NCBI RefSeq assembly: GCF_000381025.1
Contig: NZ_KB905813.1
Span: 1-64,000, forward strand
Source of the DNA: Streptomyces sulphureus DSM 40104
Lineage (GTDB): Bacteria; Actinomycetota; Actinomycetes; Streptomycetales; Streptomycetaceae
Direction of reading: 5' to 3'
DNA: 64,000 nt
In this document: positions 1 through 9,692 of the stretch, in pieces
Layout of the letters: the number at the start of each line of letters is the position of its first letter
How positions within the stretch are numbered: the stretch's first letter is position 1
Made by a program: the position numbers and the translations under genes
Notes under the pieces: generated by a model
Seen by the model: only the letters and a program-made list of their open reading frames with translations
What the model was told of the DNA's origin: nothing
Databases searched by the model: none

Positions 1-20
1 AATAGGCCGAGGGCTTGTCC
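1..20 (+). rRNA. 23S rRNA, 3' end only
   Basis: The first bases match the closing segment of actinobacterial 23S rRNA (AATAGGCCGAGGGCTTGTCC), as remembered from Streptomyces operons. The mature end is placed near base 20 by analogy with the E. coli 23S end. Bases 21-142 are then the 23S-5S spacer, which is removed during processing. The rest of the operon lies outside the window. Confidence 0.6.
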
Positions 21-142
21 ATAGAGGCTTCGCGTCCACTGTGCAGTTCTGAAACAACGAACGGCTGCTTCGGTTCTATCTGAAGAGTGTGTTGTTCGCT
101 CGGCCCGGTAGCGCGTGCGTGTGTCACGGCGTGTGGGTGAGT

Positions 143-261
143 GTTTCGGTGGTTATAGCGTGAGGGAAACGCCCGGTCACATTTCGAACCCGGTAGCTAA
201 GCCTTTCTGCGCCGATGGTACTGCATACGGGAGTGTGTGGGAGAGTAGGACACCGCCGAAC
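143..261 (+). rRNA. rrf: 5S ribosomal RNA
   Basis: The sequence begins GTTTCGGTGGTTATAGCG and ends ACACCGCCGAAC, the two ends pairing as helix I of 5S rRNA. The internal segments GGGAAACGCCCGG, CCGAT and GGGAGAGTAGGAC are typical of Streptomyces 5S. Length is about 119 nt, the usual size. It follows the 23S tail by about 120 bp and is followed at once by a strong terminator, so it is the last gene of the rRNA operon. Confidence 0.93.
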
Positions 262-269
262 TATTAGTG

Positions 270-318
270 AGGCCCCTGGCCCCCAGCGTTCAGACGCTGG
301 AGGCCAGGGGCCTTTTTT
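270..318 (+). terminator. rRNA operon terminator
   Basis: A long GC-rich hairpin (left arm 270-290, right arm 294-313, short loop TTCAG) is followed by a run of T at 313-318. This is a canonical intrinsic terminator ending the rRNA transcript, unusually complete for Streptomyces, where U-tracts are often absent. Confidence 0.9.
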
Positions 319-422
319 GTTTTGTTGGTCTGCGCCGTCCGCTGCGGTTCATGTACGGAAGGCGCCGTACCGCGTGCTGCGTGAGAATGAATGTGCAGCA
401 GCCGCAGACAGGAGTCATCTCG

Positions 423-2603
423 ATGTCCACCAACTCGCCGGAGGATCGGCCGCCGCGTCGTTCGGATCAGTCCGGGTACCAGCGCGGCGAGGACCGCGCG
501 CGTGACGGTCGCCGTGAGGAGCAGAGGCGGGGAAGAGACGGCGGTCGCGGGGGTTACCGGCCGGGCGGTGGACGCAACGACCGTCGGGACGGACCGCGTT
601 GGCGTGGTGGTTCGGGGGACGACGAGCGGGGCCGTGGCTCCCGTCGTGACGACCGGCGGGGCGAGGAGCGGCCGGAGCGACGTGACCGCAGTACATACGG
701 TGAGCGGGACAGGAGCCAGGGCCGCGGTGGCTACGGGGGCCGTGACGGCGACCGGGGTCGCGAGGGGCGTCCGTATCGCCGGGACGACCGCGACCGTGAC
801 CGTGGGGAGAGGCCCTACAAGCGGGATGAGCGTGAGGGACGGCGTCCCTATGGACAGCGTGACGAGCGCGGGGACGGCCGTGGTCGTCGGGACGACGGGC
901 GGGGGGCTCGTCGGGACGACCGCGGTGGTGGGCGCGATGGAGAGCAGGGCCGTAGCCGACGGTTCGATGAGGAGCGGGGTCGCGGTGGGCGTCCCGGGGA
1001 CGACCGCGGGCGCGGTGGGGGACGGTTCCGGGATGACAGGGGGCGCGGCGGAGACGACCGGGGACGTGGCGGGGGTCGGTTCCGCGATGACCGTGGACGT
1101 GATGGTGGCCGGTCCCGGGACGACCGTGGACGTGATGGTGGCCGGTTCCGCGATGACCGTGGACGTGATGGTGGCCGGTTCCGCGATGACCGTGGACGTG
1201 GTGGAGGGCGGTTCCGGGACGATCGGGGCGGGCGCTCCGGGGAGCGTCGTGGTGGTGGTCGGTTCGGGGAGGATCGGCGGGATCGTGGGCAGGGGGCTCG
1301 GCATGAGCGGGAGCCTGTGCGGAGGATGCCGATTCCCGAGGACGTGAGCGTCGAGGAGTTGGATCGGGATGTCAGGCAGGAGTTGATGAGCCTGCCGAAG
1401 ACTCTCGCCGAGGATGTCGGGCGGAATCTGGTGATGGTTGCGCGTCTGCTCGACGAGGAGCCCGAACTCGCCTACAAGCACGCCAAGATCGCGTTGCGGC
1501 TCGCTTCCAGAGTGCCGTCCGTGCGGGAGGCGGCCGGGTTCGCGGCGTATGCGGTGCAGAAGTATGCCGAGGCGTTGGCCGAGTTCCGGGCTGCTCGACG
1601 TATGACGGGCCTCCAGCACCTCTGGCCCGTGATGGCCGACTGCGAGCGCGGACTGGGGCGTCCGGAAAAGGCATTGGCGATGGCCGGTGAGCCCGAGGTC
1701 AAGCAGTTGGACAAGGCGGGGCAGGTCGAGATGCGCCTCGTCGCTGCGGGGGCCCGGCGTGACCTGGGGCAGCCCGAGGCCGCGGTGGTGACGTTGCAGA
1801 GTCAGGAGCTGGCGTCGAACTCCACTCAGCCGTGGGCTGCCAGGCTGCGTTACGCGTATGCGGACGCGCTGCTGGAGGTCGGCAGGGAGGACGAGGCCCG
1901 CGAGTGGTTCGCCAAGACGGTCGAGTCCGACCAGAACGGGGTGACCGACGCCTCGGACCGCCTCGCTGAGCTCGACGGGGTGGAGTTCGTGGACGCGCTC
2001 GACCCCGAAGCCGAGGAGGCAGCGGACACCGAGCCGGTCGATGAGGCCCGCACGTCGAGCCGGGAGCAGCGGGCCGAGGCCCTGCGCCAGGTGCACGGAG
2101 ACTCGCCCAGAACCGATGCCAACTCCACCACCGCACAGGCAGGTTCGGGCTCCTCCGACGCGGGGTCGGAGCGGGACGTCGAGGCGAAGAGTGAGTCCAG
2201 GGGCGCCGGCGCTGACGCCCGGGAGGGTGGCGAGGCAGCGGCCTCGGGGACGGAGAGCAACGACGGGCCGAAGGCCGAGGACGGTCCGGGTCCGGTAGAT
2301 GACAGCGCAGATTTCGAGAGCGACCAGTCTGCTGAGAGTGACGTGCGGTCCGGTGGCGGCCTAGGTACCGGCAGGGACGGCGCCGGTTCCGAGAGTGGCA
2401 TGCGGTCCGAGGGTGGCCCGGGTGCCGATGACCGTGGCGCAGGTCCTGAGAGCGGGCAGGGTGCTGAGGGCGGCCCGGATGCCACTGGTGACGGTGCGGG
2501 TTCCGAGGGCGGACGGAGCGAGGACGGCCTTGGTTATGGGGCCGGTTCGGGTGTGGGAAGCGAGGCGGAGAGTTCCGAGGACGGTGGGGAGCGCCGGGAC
2601 TGA
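423..2603 (+). CDS. Arg/Gly/Asp-rich protein with TPR-like core
   Basis: Protein of 726 residues whose function is not established. Residues ~10-300 are almost entirely R, G, D and E, with an 11-residue repeat around GGRFRDDRGRD. Residues ~310-530 form an alpha-helical region with TPR-like helices (for example AYKHAKIALRLASRVPSVRE and EALAEFRAARRM). The last ~190 residues are acidic and low-complexity. Start ATG 423 is chosen because AGGAG at 410-414 lies 8 nt upstream; earlier in-frame codons lie close to the rRNA terminator. RGG-type tails often bind RNA, so an RNA-linked role is inferred, not shown. It stands alone between two terminators. Related TPR proteins with charged tails occur in streptomycetes, but this repeat length looks unusual. 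Confidence 0.8.
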   Translation: MSTNSPEDRPPRRSDQSGYQRGEDRARDGRREEQRRGRDGGRGGYRPGGGRNDRRDGPRWRGGSGDDERGRGSRRDDRRGEERPERRDRSTYGERDRSQGRGGYGGRDGDRGREGRPYRRDDRDRDRGERPYKRDEREGRRPYGQRDERGDGRGRRDDGRGARRDDRGGGRDGEQGRSRRFDEERGRGGRPGDDRGRGGGRFRDDRGRGGDDRGRGGGRFRDDRGRDGGRSRDDRGRDGGRFRDDRGRDGGRFRDDRGRGGGRFRDDRGGRSGERRGGGRFGEDRRDRGQGARHEREPVRRMPIPEDVSVEELDRDVRQELMSLPKTLAEDVGRNLVMVARLLDEEPELAYKHAKIALRLASRVPSVREAAGFAAYAVQKYAEALAEFRAARRMTGLQHLWPVMADCERGLGRPEKALAMAGEPEVKQLDKAGQVEMRLVAAGARRDLGQPEAAVVTLQSQELASNSTQPWAARLRYAYADALLEVGREDEAREWFAKTVESDQNGVTDASDRLAELDGVEFVDALDPEAEEAADTEPVDEARTSSREQRAEALRQVHGDSPRTDANSTTAQAGSGSSDAGSERDVEAKSESRGAGADAREGGEAAASGTESNDGPKAEDGPGPVDDSADFESDQSAESDVRSGGGLGTGRDGAGSESGMRSEGGPGADDRGAGPESGQGAEGGPDATGDGAGSEGGRSEDGLGYGAGSGVGSEAESSEDGGERRD
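1018..1250 (+). repeat. 33-bp in-frame tandem repeats
   Basis: Several near-identical copies of a 33-bp unit containing GGTTCCGCGATGACCGTGG lie in frame inside the Arg/Gly-rich gene and encode an 11-residue period (G-R-F-R-D-D-R-G-R-D-G). The best copies span roughly 1074-1205. The nucleotide identity of the units suggests recent expansion by slippage or unequal exchange. Confidence 0.85.
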
Positions 2604-2642
2604 GGACGGTTTGGTCGCCTGGTTCAGGCGGTGAGGATGGGC

Positions 2643-2677
2643 ACGGCCCCGGGCTCGGTTGAGCTCGGGGCCGTTTT
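2643..2677. terminator. Intrinsic terminator between convergent genes
   Basis: The arms ACGGCCCCGGGCTC and GAGCTCGGGGCCGT pair around a GGTT loop, with TTT following on the plus strand. It lies between the Arg/Gly-rich gene and the end of the minus-strand desferrioxamine operon, so it can end both transcripts. Confidence 0.75.
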
Positions 2678-2717
2678 CTGAGGGAGGCTGCGCAGGTGTT
2701 GAGCGCGGAAGGGCGAG

Positions 2718-4535
2718 TCAGGGGCGGAAGCGGGCGAGGGGGTTGTGGAGGTTGCCGACCAGTTGGAGTGCGCCCGAGGGGTCCTGGAGGTCGACCATCT
2801 CGCGGTTGTTGCGGAGCTGGAGGCGGTTGAGGCAGGAGAGCGCGAACTCGTCGGTGAACAGGTCGTAGCGGCGGAAGCGTTCGGCGAGGTGCGGGTTGGA
2901 CTTCTGGTAGTCGCGGATGCACTCGGCGACCGTCGACCAGAAGGTGTCCTCGTCGAGTACGCCTTCGGAGGCGAGGATTCCGTTGAGGAACCGGAAGAAG
3001 CAGTCGAAGATGTCGGTCTGGAGCGAGAGGACCTTCACGTCCTCGGGGACGTCGGCCGCGCGGACGCGCTCGACCTCGGGCGGGAGTACGGCGTCCTCGC
3101 TCATCACCGCGATCTCCTCGGCCAGGTCCTTGAAGATGGCCCGCTGCGGTGCGCCCTGTTCGTCGAGGACGAGAATCACGTTCTCGCCGTGCGGCATGAA
3201 GACGAGGTCGTACGCGTAGAAGGCGTGGAGGAGCGGAGTGAGGTAGGCGTCGAGGTAGCGCCGGAACCAGGTGGCGGCGGGGAGGCCGCTGCGGGCGATG
3301 AGGGCGCCGGCGTAGGAGTCGCCCGCGTGGTCGGTGTGGAGGAGCGACGCCATGGTCGCGAGGCGCTCGCCCGGTGCGAGGAGCGGCACGGGGCTCTCGC
3401 GCCACAGGGCTGCGAGCATCTTGAGGTACGGGGAGCCCTTGGGGGCCGCTGCCTCGTACGCTGCCGGGTGGTAGCCGACGGTGGCGCACTCGCGGAGGAC
3501 GGCGAGGCCGGTGTCGCGGAGGACGTCGTCCTCGGCGATGAGGTCGGCGAGCCAGTCGTTGATGGCCGGGGTCGCCTCCATGTACGAAGCCGAAAGGCCG
3601 CGCAGGAAGCCCATGTTGAGGACGGAGAGCGCCGTCTTGATGTAGTGCTTCTGCGGGTTGCTGGCGTTGAAGAAGGTGCGTATCGACTGCTGTGCCAGGT
3701 GGTCGTCGTCGCCGTGGCCGAGGCAGACGAGGTGGCGCCGGGCCACCTCGGCGGCGAACGTCACGGTGAGCTTGTTCCACCACTGCCAGGGGTGGACGGG
3801 GATGAGGTAGTAGTCGTCGAGGTCGAGGCCGAGTTCCTGCATCGTGGCGGAGAAGCGGCGGAGGGTGGCGCCCGAGAGCTCGGTGCGGACGAGCTTGTCG
3901 TAGCTGAGGTCGGCGGAGGTGTGGAAGTCTGCGCGGTCGCGGTGCGCGGCGAGCCAGAGGAGGCGGACGGGCTCGCCGGCCTCGGGTGCGTAGGCGTGGT
4001 ACTCGGCGAGGTCGAAGCCGAGCCGGCCGTTGTTGGCGACGAAGCAGGGGTGGCCCTCGGTCATGCCGGACTCGACGGACTGGAAGTCGGCGGCGGCGAG
4101 TTCGGCGGCGGTGGTCTCGGGCTTGGTGAGCTTGAACGCTGTGCCGGCGAGGGTGCTGCTGATCTCCTCGAGGTAGACGGGGAGTATCTCCGTGCCGAGG
4201 CCGAGGGCGCCGCGTACCTCGGTGATGAACTCCAAGGCGTCCAGAGGGAGTTCGGCGCCGTCGCGGTGGCGGGTGACGGAGTCGGCGTCGATCTGCCAGT
4301 GGTCGAGGGCGGCGAGGCGGGCGGTGAAGCGGTACTCGGTGGCGCCGTCGTCGCTGCGGACGGCGTACTGGTGCGGTACGTCGCCGGGGGCCGACCGCTG
4401 CTCGGGGGCGAGGAGGCGCTCGTGCGAGAACTCGGCGAGCGCCTTGCGTATCAGGAGGCGGTTGGCGCGGGCCCAGCGCTCGGGGGTGAGGTGGGCCGCT
4501 GCCTGCTGCGGGTCGTCGGTGCGGGGGGTGGTCAT
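2718..4535 (-). CDS. desD: Desferrioxamine synthetase DesD (IucA/IucC family)
   Basis: NRPS-independent siderophore synthetase of 605 residues that uses ATP to join and cyclise N-hydroxy-N-succinylcadaverine units into desferrioxamine E/B in the cytoplasm. The whole protein matches the IucA/IucC layout: PCFVANNGRLG (~residue 180), the PVHPWQWWNK stretch (~260), KTALSVLNMGFLRG (~320) and a FhuF-like C-terminal part with MPHGENVILVLDEQG. Its ATG overlaps the desC stop by 4 bp, so the two are translationally coupled. It is the last gene of the desABCD operon. Length is normal for the family and no key motif is missing. Confidence 0.96.
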   Translation of the reverse strand: MTTPRTDDPQQAAAHLTPERWARANRLLIRKALAEFSHERLLAPEQRSAPGDVPHQYAVRSDDGATEYRFTARLAALDHWQIDADSVTRHRDGAELPLDALEFITEVRGALGLGTEILPVYLEEISSTLAGTAFKLTKPETTAAELAAADFQSVESGMTEGHPCFVANNGRLGFDLAEYHAYAPEAGEPVRLLWLAAHRDRADFHTSADLSYDKLVRTELSGATLRRFSATMQELGLDLDDYYLIPVHPWQWWNKLTVTFAAEVARRHLVCLGHGDDDHLAQQSIRTFFNASNPQKHYIKTALSVLNMGFLRGLSASYMEATPAINDWLADLIAEDDVLRDTGLAVLRECATVGYHPAAYEAAAPKGSPYLKMLAALWRESPVPLLAPGERLATMASLLHTDHAGDSYAGALIARSGLPAATWFRRYLDAYLTPLLHAFYAYDLVFMPHGENVILVLDEQGAPQRAIFKDLAEEIAVMSEDAVLPPEVERVRAADVPEDVKVLSLQTDIFDCFFRFLNGILASEGVLDEDTFWSTVAECIRDYQKSNPHLAERFRRYDLFTDEFALSCLNRLQLRNNREMVDLQDPSGALQLVGNLHNPLARFRP

Positions 4536-5107
4536 GCTGAAGTCACTCCTGTGGCGGCCTCGAATCGGGCGCGGGTGCAGATGCTGAGCAGGGCCTGCTT
4601 CTCCGGCTTGGTGATCTCCCCGATCTCCTCGAACCCGACGGCCCTGTTGAGCGCGTGCACGGCGGTGTTGCGGACGTCGGGTTCGACGACGACGCGCTGC
4701 ACGCGCGCGTCGGAGAAGAGGGACGCCATCACCGTGGTGATGACCGCGAGGGTGAAGCCGTGGAGCGGGGTGCCGGTCGGTGCGCAGAGGAAGTGCATGC
4801 CGGCGTCGCCGCTGCGGTGCGGGTAGAGGCCGGCCAGTTCGATCCGCGAGGGGTCGTACCGTTCGGTGAGGAAGGCGGGCTCGCCGCGGTGGAGGCCGAG
4901 AAGGGCCTCGATGTGCGGCGAGGCGGCGACTTTGCCGAACTCCGCGGCGACGTCGTCGAGTCGGGCCTCCTGCATGAGCCAGAAGGCCGACTTGGGGTGC
5001 GTGAGCCAGGAGTGCAGCAGGGGCGCGTCGGCTTCCGGGGCGACCGGGCGCAGCGCGAACTCGCCCAACTGCGGGTCCTCGTAGCGGAATCGGATGTCGT
5101 CGGTCAT
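4532..5107 (-). CDS. desC: Acyl-CoA-dependent acyltransferase DesC
   Basis: GNAT-fold acyltransferase of 191 residues that acylates N-hydroxycadaverine with succinyl- or acetyl-CoA to give the hydroxamate building block. It resembles the siderophore acetylase family (AlcB/IucB type): a [16 protein letters not shown] start, HPKSAFW, and [20 protein letters not shown] followed by [21 protein letters not shown], the usual CoA-binding end. ATG 5107 overlaps the desB stop by 4 bp and its own stop overlaps desD by 4 bp, so B, C and D are translated as a coupled set. Confidence 0.93.
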   Translation of the reverse strand: MTDDIRFRYEDPQLGEFALRPVAPEADAPLLHSWLTHPKSAFWLMQEARLDDVAAEFGKVAASPHIEALLGLHRGEPAFLTERYDPSRIELAGLYPHRSGDAGMHFLCAPTGTPLHGFTLAVITTVMASLFSDARVQRVVVEPDVRNTAVHALNRAVGFEEIGEITKPEKQALLSICTRARFEAATGVTSA

Positions 5108-6477
5108 CGGCTGGCTGCTCCCTCGGGGTCTGCTGTATAGGTGCCCGGTGTGCCGGGGGCGCCGAACTCCTGTGTGGCGATGCGACGTTCGACGGGGTAG
5201 TGCTCGCGGCCGAGCATGTCCCGGATGATGCAGGAGTTGCGGTACGCGGCCATGCCGAGGTCGGGGGAGACGAAGCCGTGGGTGTGCAGCTCCGCGTTCT
5301 GCACGTAGAGGGCGCCGTGGGGCTGCTGCGGGGTGTCGATGCGGTAATCGCGGCGTACGGCGAACCGGCCCTGGGGGTCGCGGTCGATGCGGTGCTGGAC
5401 GGGGGCGAGGAACTCCGGTTCGCGGTACCGGTATCCGGTGGCGAGGACGAGGCCGTCGGTGGTGTGGGTGAACTCCTCCTGCTGCTCCTCCTGGCGCAGC
5501 GCGAGGGTGTACCTGCCGGTGGCCTCGTCCCAACTCGCGTCGGTGAGCGCAGTGTTGGTGAGGAGCCTCGTCGGGGTGCGGCCGCGTCTGTTCTTGCGGT
5601 AGAGCAGGTCGAAGATGTCGTCGATCAGGTCGCCGTTGATGCCCTTGTAGAGGTTCTTCTGGCCGGCGACGAGGGCGTCCCTGGTGGCCTCGGGGAGCGC
5701 GTGGAAGTAGTCGGCGTACTCGGGGGAGGTCATCTCCAGCGTGAGCTTGGTGTACTCCAGCGGGAAGAACCTCGGGGAGCGGGTGATCCAGGTGAGCTCG
5801 TAGGTGTCGTCGGCGCACTCCTGGAGCAGGTCGTGGTAGATCTCGGCGGCGCTCTGCCCGCTGCCGACGATCGTGACGCTCTTCTTGGCGCGCAGCTCTT
5901 CCCTGCGCTCCAGGTACCGGGAGTTGTGCACGGCGTCGCCGCCGAGGTCGCGGCAGTGCTCGGGGACGTACGGCGGGGTGCCGGTGCCGAGGACGAGGCG
6001 GCGGGCGCGGTAGGTGCGGCTGCCGCCGGAGGAGAGCTCGACGTGGAGGGTGTACGCCGACTCCTCCTCGCTCCAGACGACTTCGGTGACCCGGTGGCCG
6101 AAGCGAACCGAACTCAACCTGTTCGCCGCCCAGTTGCAGTAGTCGCTGAACTCGGAGCGCAGCGGGTAGAAGCTTTCGCGGATGTAGAACGGGTACAGTC
6201 GGCCGTGTTCCTTCAGGTAGTTGAGGAAGGAGTACGGCGAGGTGGGGTCCGCGAGGGTGACGAGGTCGGAGAGGAAGGGCGTCTGAAGGGTGCTGTCGTC
6301 GAGCAGCATCCCCGGGTGCCAGCAGAAGTCGTCGCGCTCGTCGAGGAAGAGTCCGTCCAGCTCCTCGATGGGTTCGGTGAGGCAGGCCAGCCCGAGGTTG
6401 AAGGGGCCGAGGCCGACGGCGACGAAGTCGTGGATCGCGGCGTCGTCCTGCGCCGTGCGGGGGTGCGGGGTGGGCAC
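5104..6477 (-). CDS. desB: Cadaverine N-monooxygenase DesB
   Basis: FAD- and NADPH-dependent N-hydroxylase of 457 residues that converts cadaverine to N-hydroxycadaverine. The FAD motif is [12 protein letters not shown] (~20-31), the NADPH motif GSGQSAAE is at 205-212, and an ATGY motif lies near 345, as in the lysine/ornithine N-monooxygenase family (IucD, PvdA). The start is GTG 6477, with CCGGAG five bases upstream; no better ATG is present. It lies 27 bp after desA and overlaps desC by 4 bp. Confidence 0.95.
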   Translation of the reverse strand: MPTPHPRTAQDDAAIHDFVAVGLGPFNLGLACLTEPIEELDGLFLDERDDFCWHPGMLLDDSTLQTPFLSDLVTLADPTSPYSFLNYLKEHGRLYPFYIRESFYPLRSEFSDYCNWAANRLSSVRFGHRVTEVVWSEEESAYTLHVELSSGGSRTYRARRLVLGTGTPPYVPEHCRDLGGDAVHNSRYLERREELRAKKSVTIVGSGQSAAEIYHDLLQECADDTYELTWITRSPRFFPLEYTKLTLEMTSPEYADYFHALPEATRDALVAGQKNLYKGINGDLIDDIFDLLYRKNRRGRTPTRLLTNTALTDASWDEATGRYTLALRQEEQQEEFTHTTDGLVLATGYRYREPEFLAPVQHRIDRDPQGRFAVRRDYRIDTPQQPHGALYVQNAELHTHGFVSPDLGMAAYRNSCIIRDMLGREHYPVERRIATQEFGAPGTPGTYTADPEGAASR

Positions 6478-6504
6478 GTGAACTCCGGGGGATCGGGGGG
6501 CGGT

Positions 6505-8028
6505 TCAGCAGGCTGTGGCGCTGAGCGCGTGCGCGTGGTCGTCGACGTGGCGCTGGGCGTGCCCGGCGATCAGGTCGAGGACGGCGGAGATGTCGTCGAG
6601 CGTCGTCTCGGGGTTGAGGAGCGTGAACTTCAGCCAGTGCCGGCCGTCGACGACGGTCCCCGCGACGATCGCGTCGCCCGAGGCGAAGAGGGCTTCCCGC
6701 GCGTGGAGGTTGGCGTGGTCGACGTCCTTCGCGTCCATCAGCGGGTCGGAGTCCGGGACCCAGCGGAAGACGAGGGTGGAGAGCTGCGGCGCCGTCACGA
6801 GCTCGAACCGCGGGTCGGCGGCGAGCAGCCGGCCGGCCTCGGCGGCGCGGTCGACGACCTCGTCGAAGAGTTCGCCGACGCCGTCCGGGCCCATGACGCG
6901 CAGTGTCAGCCACAGCTTGAGCGCGTCGAACCTGCGGGTCGTCTGGAGCGATTTGTCGACCTGATTGGGGATGCGGCGGTGTGCGCTGTGCTCGGGGTTG
7001 AGGTAGTCGGCGTGGTAGGTCGCGTGCCGCAGGGTGGCGCGGTCGCGGACGAGGACGGCCGACGAACTCACCGGCTGGAAGAAGGACTTGTGGTAGTCGA
7101 CGGTGACCGAGTCGGCGCGTGAGATGCCGTCGAGCATGCCGCGCCTGCGGGAGACGAGCAGCCCGCAGCCGTAGGCGGCGTCGACGTGGAGCCAGGTGCC
7201 GTACTGCGCGCAGAGGTCGGCGATGCGGGGGAGCGGATCGATGCTGCCGAAGTCCGTCGTGCCCGCCGTGGCGACGACCGCCATCACCGTCGCGTCCTCG
7301 GCGGCGCAGCGCTCCAGCTCGGCCGCGAGGGCGGCGGGGCGCATCCGCCGGTCGTCGTCGCAGGGGACGGGGACGACAGCCCCGTGCGGGAGGCCGAGGA
7401 GTTTCGCGGACTTCTCCACGCTGAAGTGGCTGCACGTGGAGGTGAGGATGCGGAGCCGGGGCAGAAGGTCGGCGGTGCTCGGCACGATCCCGCCCTCTGC
7501 GCCTGCGGCTTCGGCGCGTTTCCGGGCGAGGAGGACGGCCTCTTCGCGGGCGAGCAGCAGCGCCTGGAGGTTCGACTGCGAGCCGCCGCTGGTGAAGACG
7601 CCGTCGGCGGCGTCGCCGAGACCGAGGCGCTGCGCGGTCCAGTCGATGAGCCGCTGCTCGATCAGCGTGCCGCCGGCGCTCTGGTCCCAGGTGTCGAGGG
7701 AGGAGTTGACGGCGCTGAGCACGGCCTCGCCGAGCACCGCCGGGATGACGACGGGGCAGTTAAGGTGGGCGAGGTACCGGGGGTGGTGGAAGTAGACGGC
7801 GTCCCTGAGGTAGACGTCTTCCAGTTCGTCGAGCGCGGCGGTCGTGTCGCCCAGCGGGTTCTCCAGGTCGGGTGCCGAGACGGTCGGGGCGAGCGCGTCC
7901 GGCGTGATGCCCGTGAACGGGCGCTGGGTGCCGGCGAGTCTGCCGGCGATCCGCTCGACGCCGTCCGTGACACGGCGCCGGTAGGTCTCTGCCGTCCGGT
8001 CGTTGAGCAGGTGTGACCTGCTGCTCAT
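6505..8028 (-). CDS. desA: PLP-dependent lysine decarboxylase DesA
   Basis: Group II pyridoxal-phosphate decarboxylase of 507 residues that makes cadaverine from L-lysine, the first committed step of desferrioxamine synthesis. The PLP lysine is K314 in DYHKSFFQP, and HVDAAYG (D283) contacts the pyridine nitrogen. GVFTSGGSQSNLQAL is the phosphate-binding segment. Start ATG 8028 follows AGGAGG closely. It is first in the operon, and a DmdR/IdeR-type iron box sits 46 bp upstream, so expression should rise under iron starvation. Confidence 0.95.
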   Translation of the reverse strand: MSSRSHLLNDRTAETYRRRVTDGVERIAGRLAGTQRPFTGITPDALAPTVSAPDLENPLGDTTAALDELEDVYLRDAVYFHHPRYLAHLNCPVVIPAVLGEAVLSAVNSSLDTWDQSAGGTLIEQRLIDWTAQRLGLGDAADGVFTSGGSQSNLQALLLAREEAVLLARKRAEAAGAEGGIVPSTADLLPRLRILTSTCSHFSVEKSAKLLGLPHGAVVPVPCDDDRRMRPAALAAELERCAAEDATVMAVVATAGTTDFGSIDPLPRIADLCAQYGTWLHVDAAYGCGLLVSRRRGMLDGISRADSVTVDYHKSFFQPVSSSAVLVRDRATLRHATYHADYLNPEHSAHRRIPNQVDKSLQTTRRFDALKLWLTLRVMGPDGVGELFDEVVDRAAEAGRLLAADPRFELVTAPQLSTLVFRWVPDSDPLMDAKDVDHANLHAREALFASGDAIVAGTVVDGRHWLKFTLLNPETTLDDISAVLDLIAGHAQRHVDDHAHALSATAC

Positions 8029-8073
8029 GAACTGTCCTCCTGACGCGGGACGTGAAACCGCTCGGCTGGGCGG

Positions 8074-8092
8074 TGAGGTAAGGCTAGCCTAA
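8074..8092 (-). promoter_or_regulatory. Iron box (DmdR1/IdeR operator) of desABCD
   Basis: TGAGGTAAGGCTAGCCTAA is a close match to the 19-bp actinobacterial iron-box consensus TTAGGTTAGGCTCACCTAA, with the AGGCT/AGCCT core palindrome intact. It lies 46 bp before the desA start. DmdR1 with Fe(II) is known to repress des genes from such sites. Confidence 0.85.
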
Positions 8093-8285
8093 TCACTCAT
8101 TTCGGCTGTCTCGCAAGGCCGCCCTGCGGCAGCGGCGCACGTCACAGGCGGTGTCGGTTTAGCGGCCAACACCCCAACGTGCTACGGCCGTTGGGCGGTA
8201 ATGCGGTCGGTGTCCACGGTGCCGGACCGCTGTGCTGCTGTGCAGCCGGTGCTGTTGTGAGCGATCTCCCACGGAGGTACGGGAG

Positions 8286-9587
8286 TTACGAAGAGGAAGG
8301 CTCTCCGGCGCCCGTCCCGTCGAGGGTGCGCAGGACCAGCCCCGTGGCCGGCTTGGGGCCGAACGACGTCGACTTCCTCGGCATCGTGACGCCCTGCTCG
8401 GCGAGTTCGCGGACGGTCGACTCGGCGACGGGACGCATGAGGACGGCCGTCCCGCCCCAGGATGCGGCCTTGGCGATCGCCGCCGAGGTGTTGTGCAGGT
8501 ACTCGATCGTGCCGGAGACGTCCTGGACGTGCCAGACGGAGTCGAGGAGCGTCGAGTGGAGCACCGTCGCGTCGAGGGAGCGCCATGCCTCGGGACGGTC
8601 GGTGCGCACGGTTCGCGCGAGAAGTCCGGGTTCCGGGGCGTCGAGGAGGTGGAAGGTCTCGCCGTCCTCCGTGAGCAGGTAGGCGTTGCCCGGTGTCTCG
8701 CGGAGCGCGTGGGCCGCCTGCGGCAGCGGGACGTGCAGCGCGCGTACCCGGAAGTGCGGTGCGGCGAGGTCGAGGGCCCGTTGCAGGGGGAGCCGGGGCA
8801 GGACGCGGTGGATCGCCTGGACTTGGAGCGGGTAGCGGTCGGTGTCGACGAGGAGGACGAGGCCCGACTCCCAGGGGGAGCGCTCCCCGGCGCCGGCCGG
8901 CGCGTGTGCGTCGCGGAGGCGCAGGTACGTCGCCCAGCGGTGGTGGCCGTCGGCGATGAGCGCCGTCCGGTGGGCGAGATCCCCTGCGGCTTCGGCGAGT
9001 TCGGCCGGGTCCGTCACCGCCCACAGGCGGTGCTCGGTGCCGTCCTCGGTGGTGGTGGCGAGGAGGGGCGTGCCGTGCACGGCGCGTTCGATCACCGCTG
9101 CCGCGCCCGTCGTTTCGGCGGCTCCCCGGTAGGAGAGGAGGAGCGGTTCGGGGTTGGCGGCGATAGCTTCCATCAGCGCCGCGCGGTCGGCGACGACCTC
9201 GTCGATGACCTCCTCGTGGGGGAGTACGACGCCTTCGCTGCGCGGCAGTTGCAGGGCGCCGACGAGGCCGCGCTGGAGCACCGAGCGCGTGCGCTGCTCG
9301 TAGACGTAGAGCGCGGGGCGCGCGTCCCGGCGCAGCACGCCGCTCTCGCGCCACTCGTTCAGCGTGCGCGCGGCCTGGGTGTGGTGGGCGGCGGGAGAGC
9401 CGTTGGGGCCGTGCGGGAGGATGAGGCGGACGATGTTGTACGGATTGGCCGTCTCCAGGTGGTGCAGGCCGTCGGGCCGTACGACGACGTCGTACGGCGG
9501 AGAGGTGACCGCGGCGAGGCTGCCGACCCGGTCCGGGGCGTAACGCAACCCGCGGAACGGGGTGAGTCTCAGTCCTTCTGCGGCCAT
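8286..9587 (-). CDS. DUF1015 family protein
   Basis: Protein of 433 residues matching the DUF1015 family (start LTPFRGLRYAPDRVG, then SPPYDVV, ANPYNIVRLILP, YVYEQ, and the conserved IADGHHRWATYLRLRD block near residue 215). Members are widespread soluble proteins; some related proteins act as free-serine kinases, but that activity cannot be inferred here. ATG 9587 begins the conserved N-terminus. It is divergent from the HAD phosphatase gene, 105 bp apart, and the stop lies about 190 bp before the desA iron box. This placement next to siderophore genes may be incidental. Confidence 0.85.
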   Translation of the reverse strand: MAAEGLRLTPFRGLRYAPDRVGSLAAVTSPPYDVVVRPDGLHHLETANPYNIVRLILPHGPNGSPAAHHTQAARTLNEWRESGVLRRDARPALYVYEQRTRSVLQRGLVGALQLPRSEGVVLPHEEVIDEVVADRAALMEAIAANPEPLLLSYRGAAETTGAAAVIERAVHGTPLLATTTEDGTEHRLWAVTDPAELAEAAGDLAHRTALIADGHHRWATYLRLRDAHAPAGAGERSPWESGLVLLVDTDRYPLQVQAIHRVLPRLPLQRALDLAAPHFRVRALHVPLPQAAHALRETPGNAYLLTEDGETFHLLDAPEPGLLARTVRTDRPEAWRSLDATVLHSTLLDSVWHVQDVSGTIEYLHNTSAAIAKAASWGGTAVLMRPVAESTVRELAEQGVTMPRKSTSFGPKPATGLVLRTLDGTGAGEPSSS

Positions 9588-9692
9588 CGGTGCATGCTAT
9601 GCCTCTTCCGGCAGGCAGGGGAAAACCGGGCACCGCAGGCCCGCGCAGCCGCGCGGGCAGACCACACGAGCACGTGCAAGGAGCAGACGACG

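Noticed and set aside
264..2096. Long minus-strand open frame of 610 codons opposite the Arg/Gly-rich gene
   Set aside because: It is the antisense of a low-complexity repeat region in 72% GC DNA, with Thr/Pro/Val repeats mirroring the Arg/Asp/Gly codons, and has no ribosome site.
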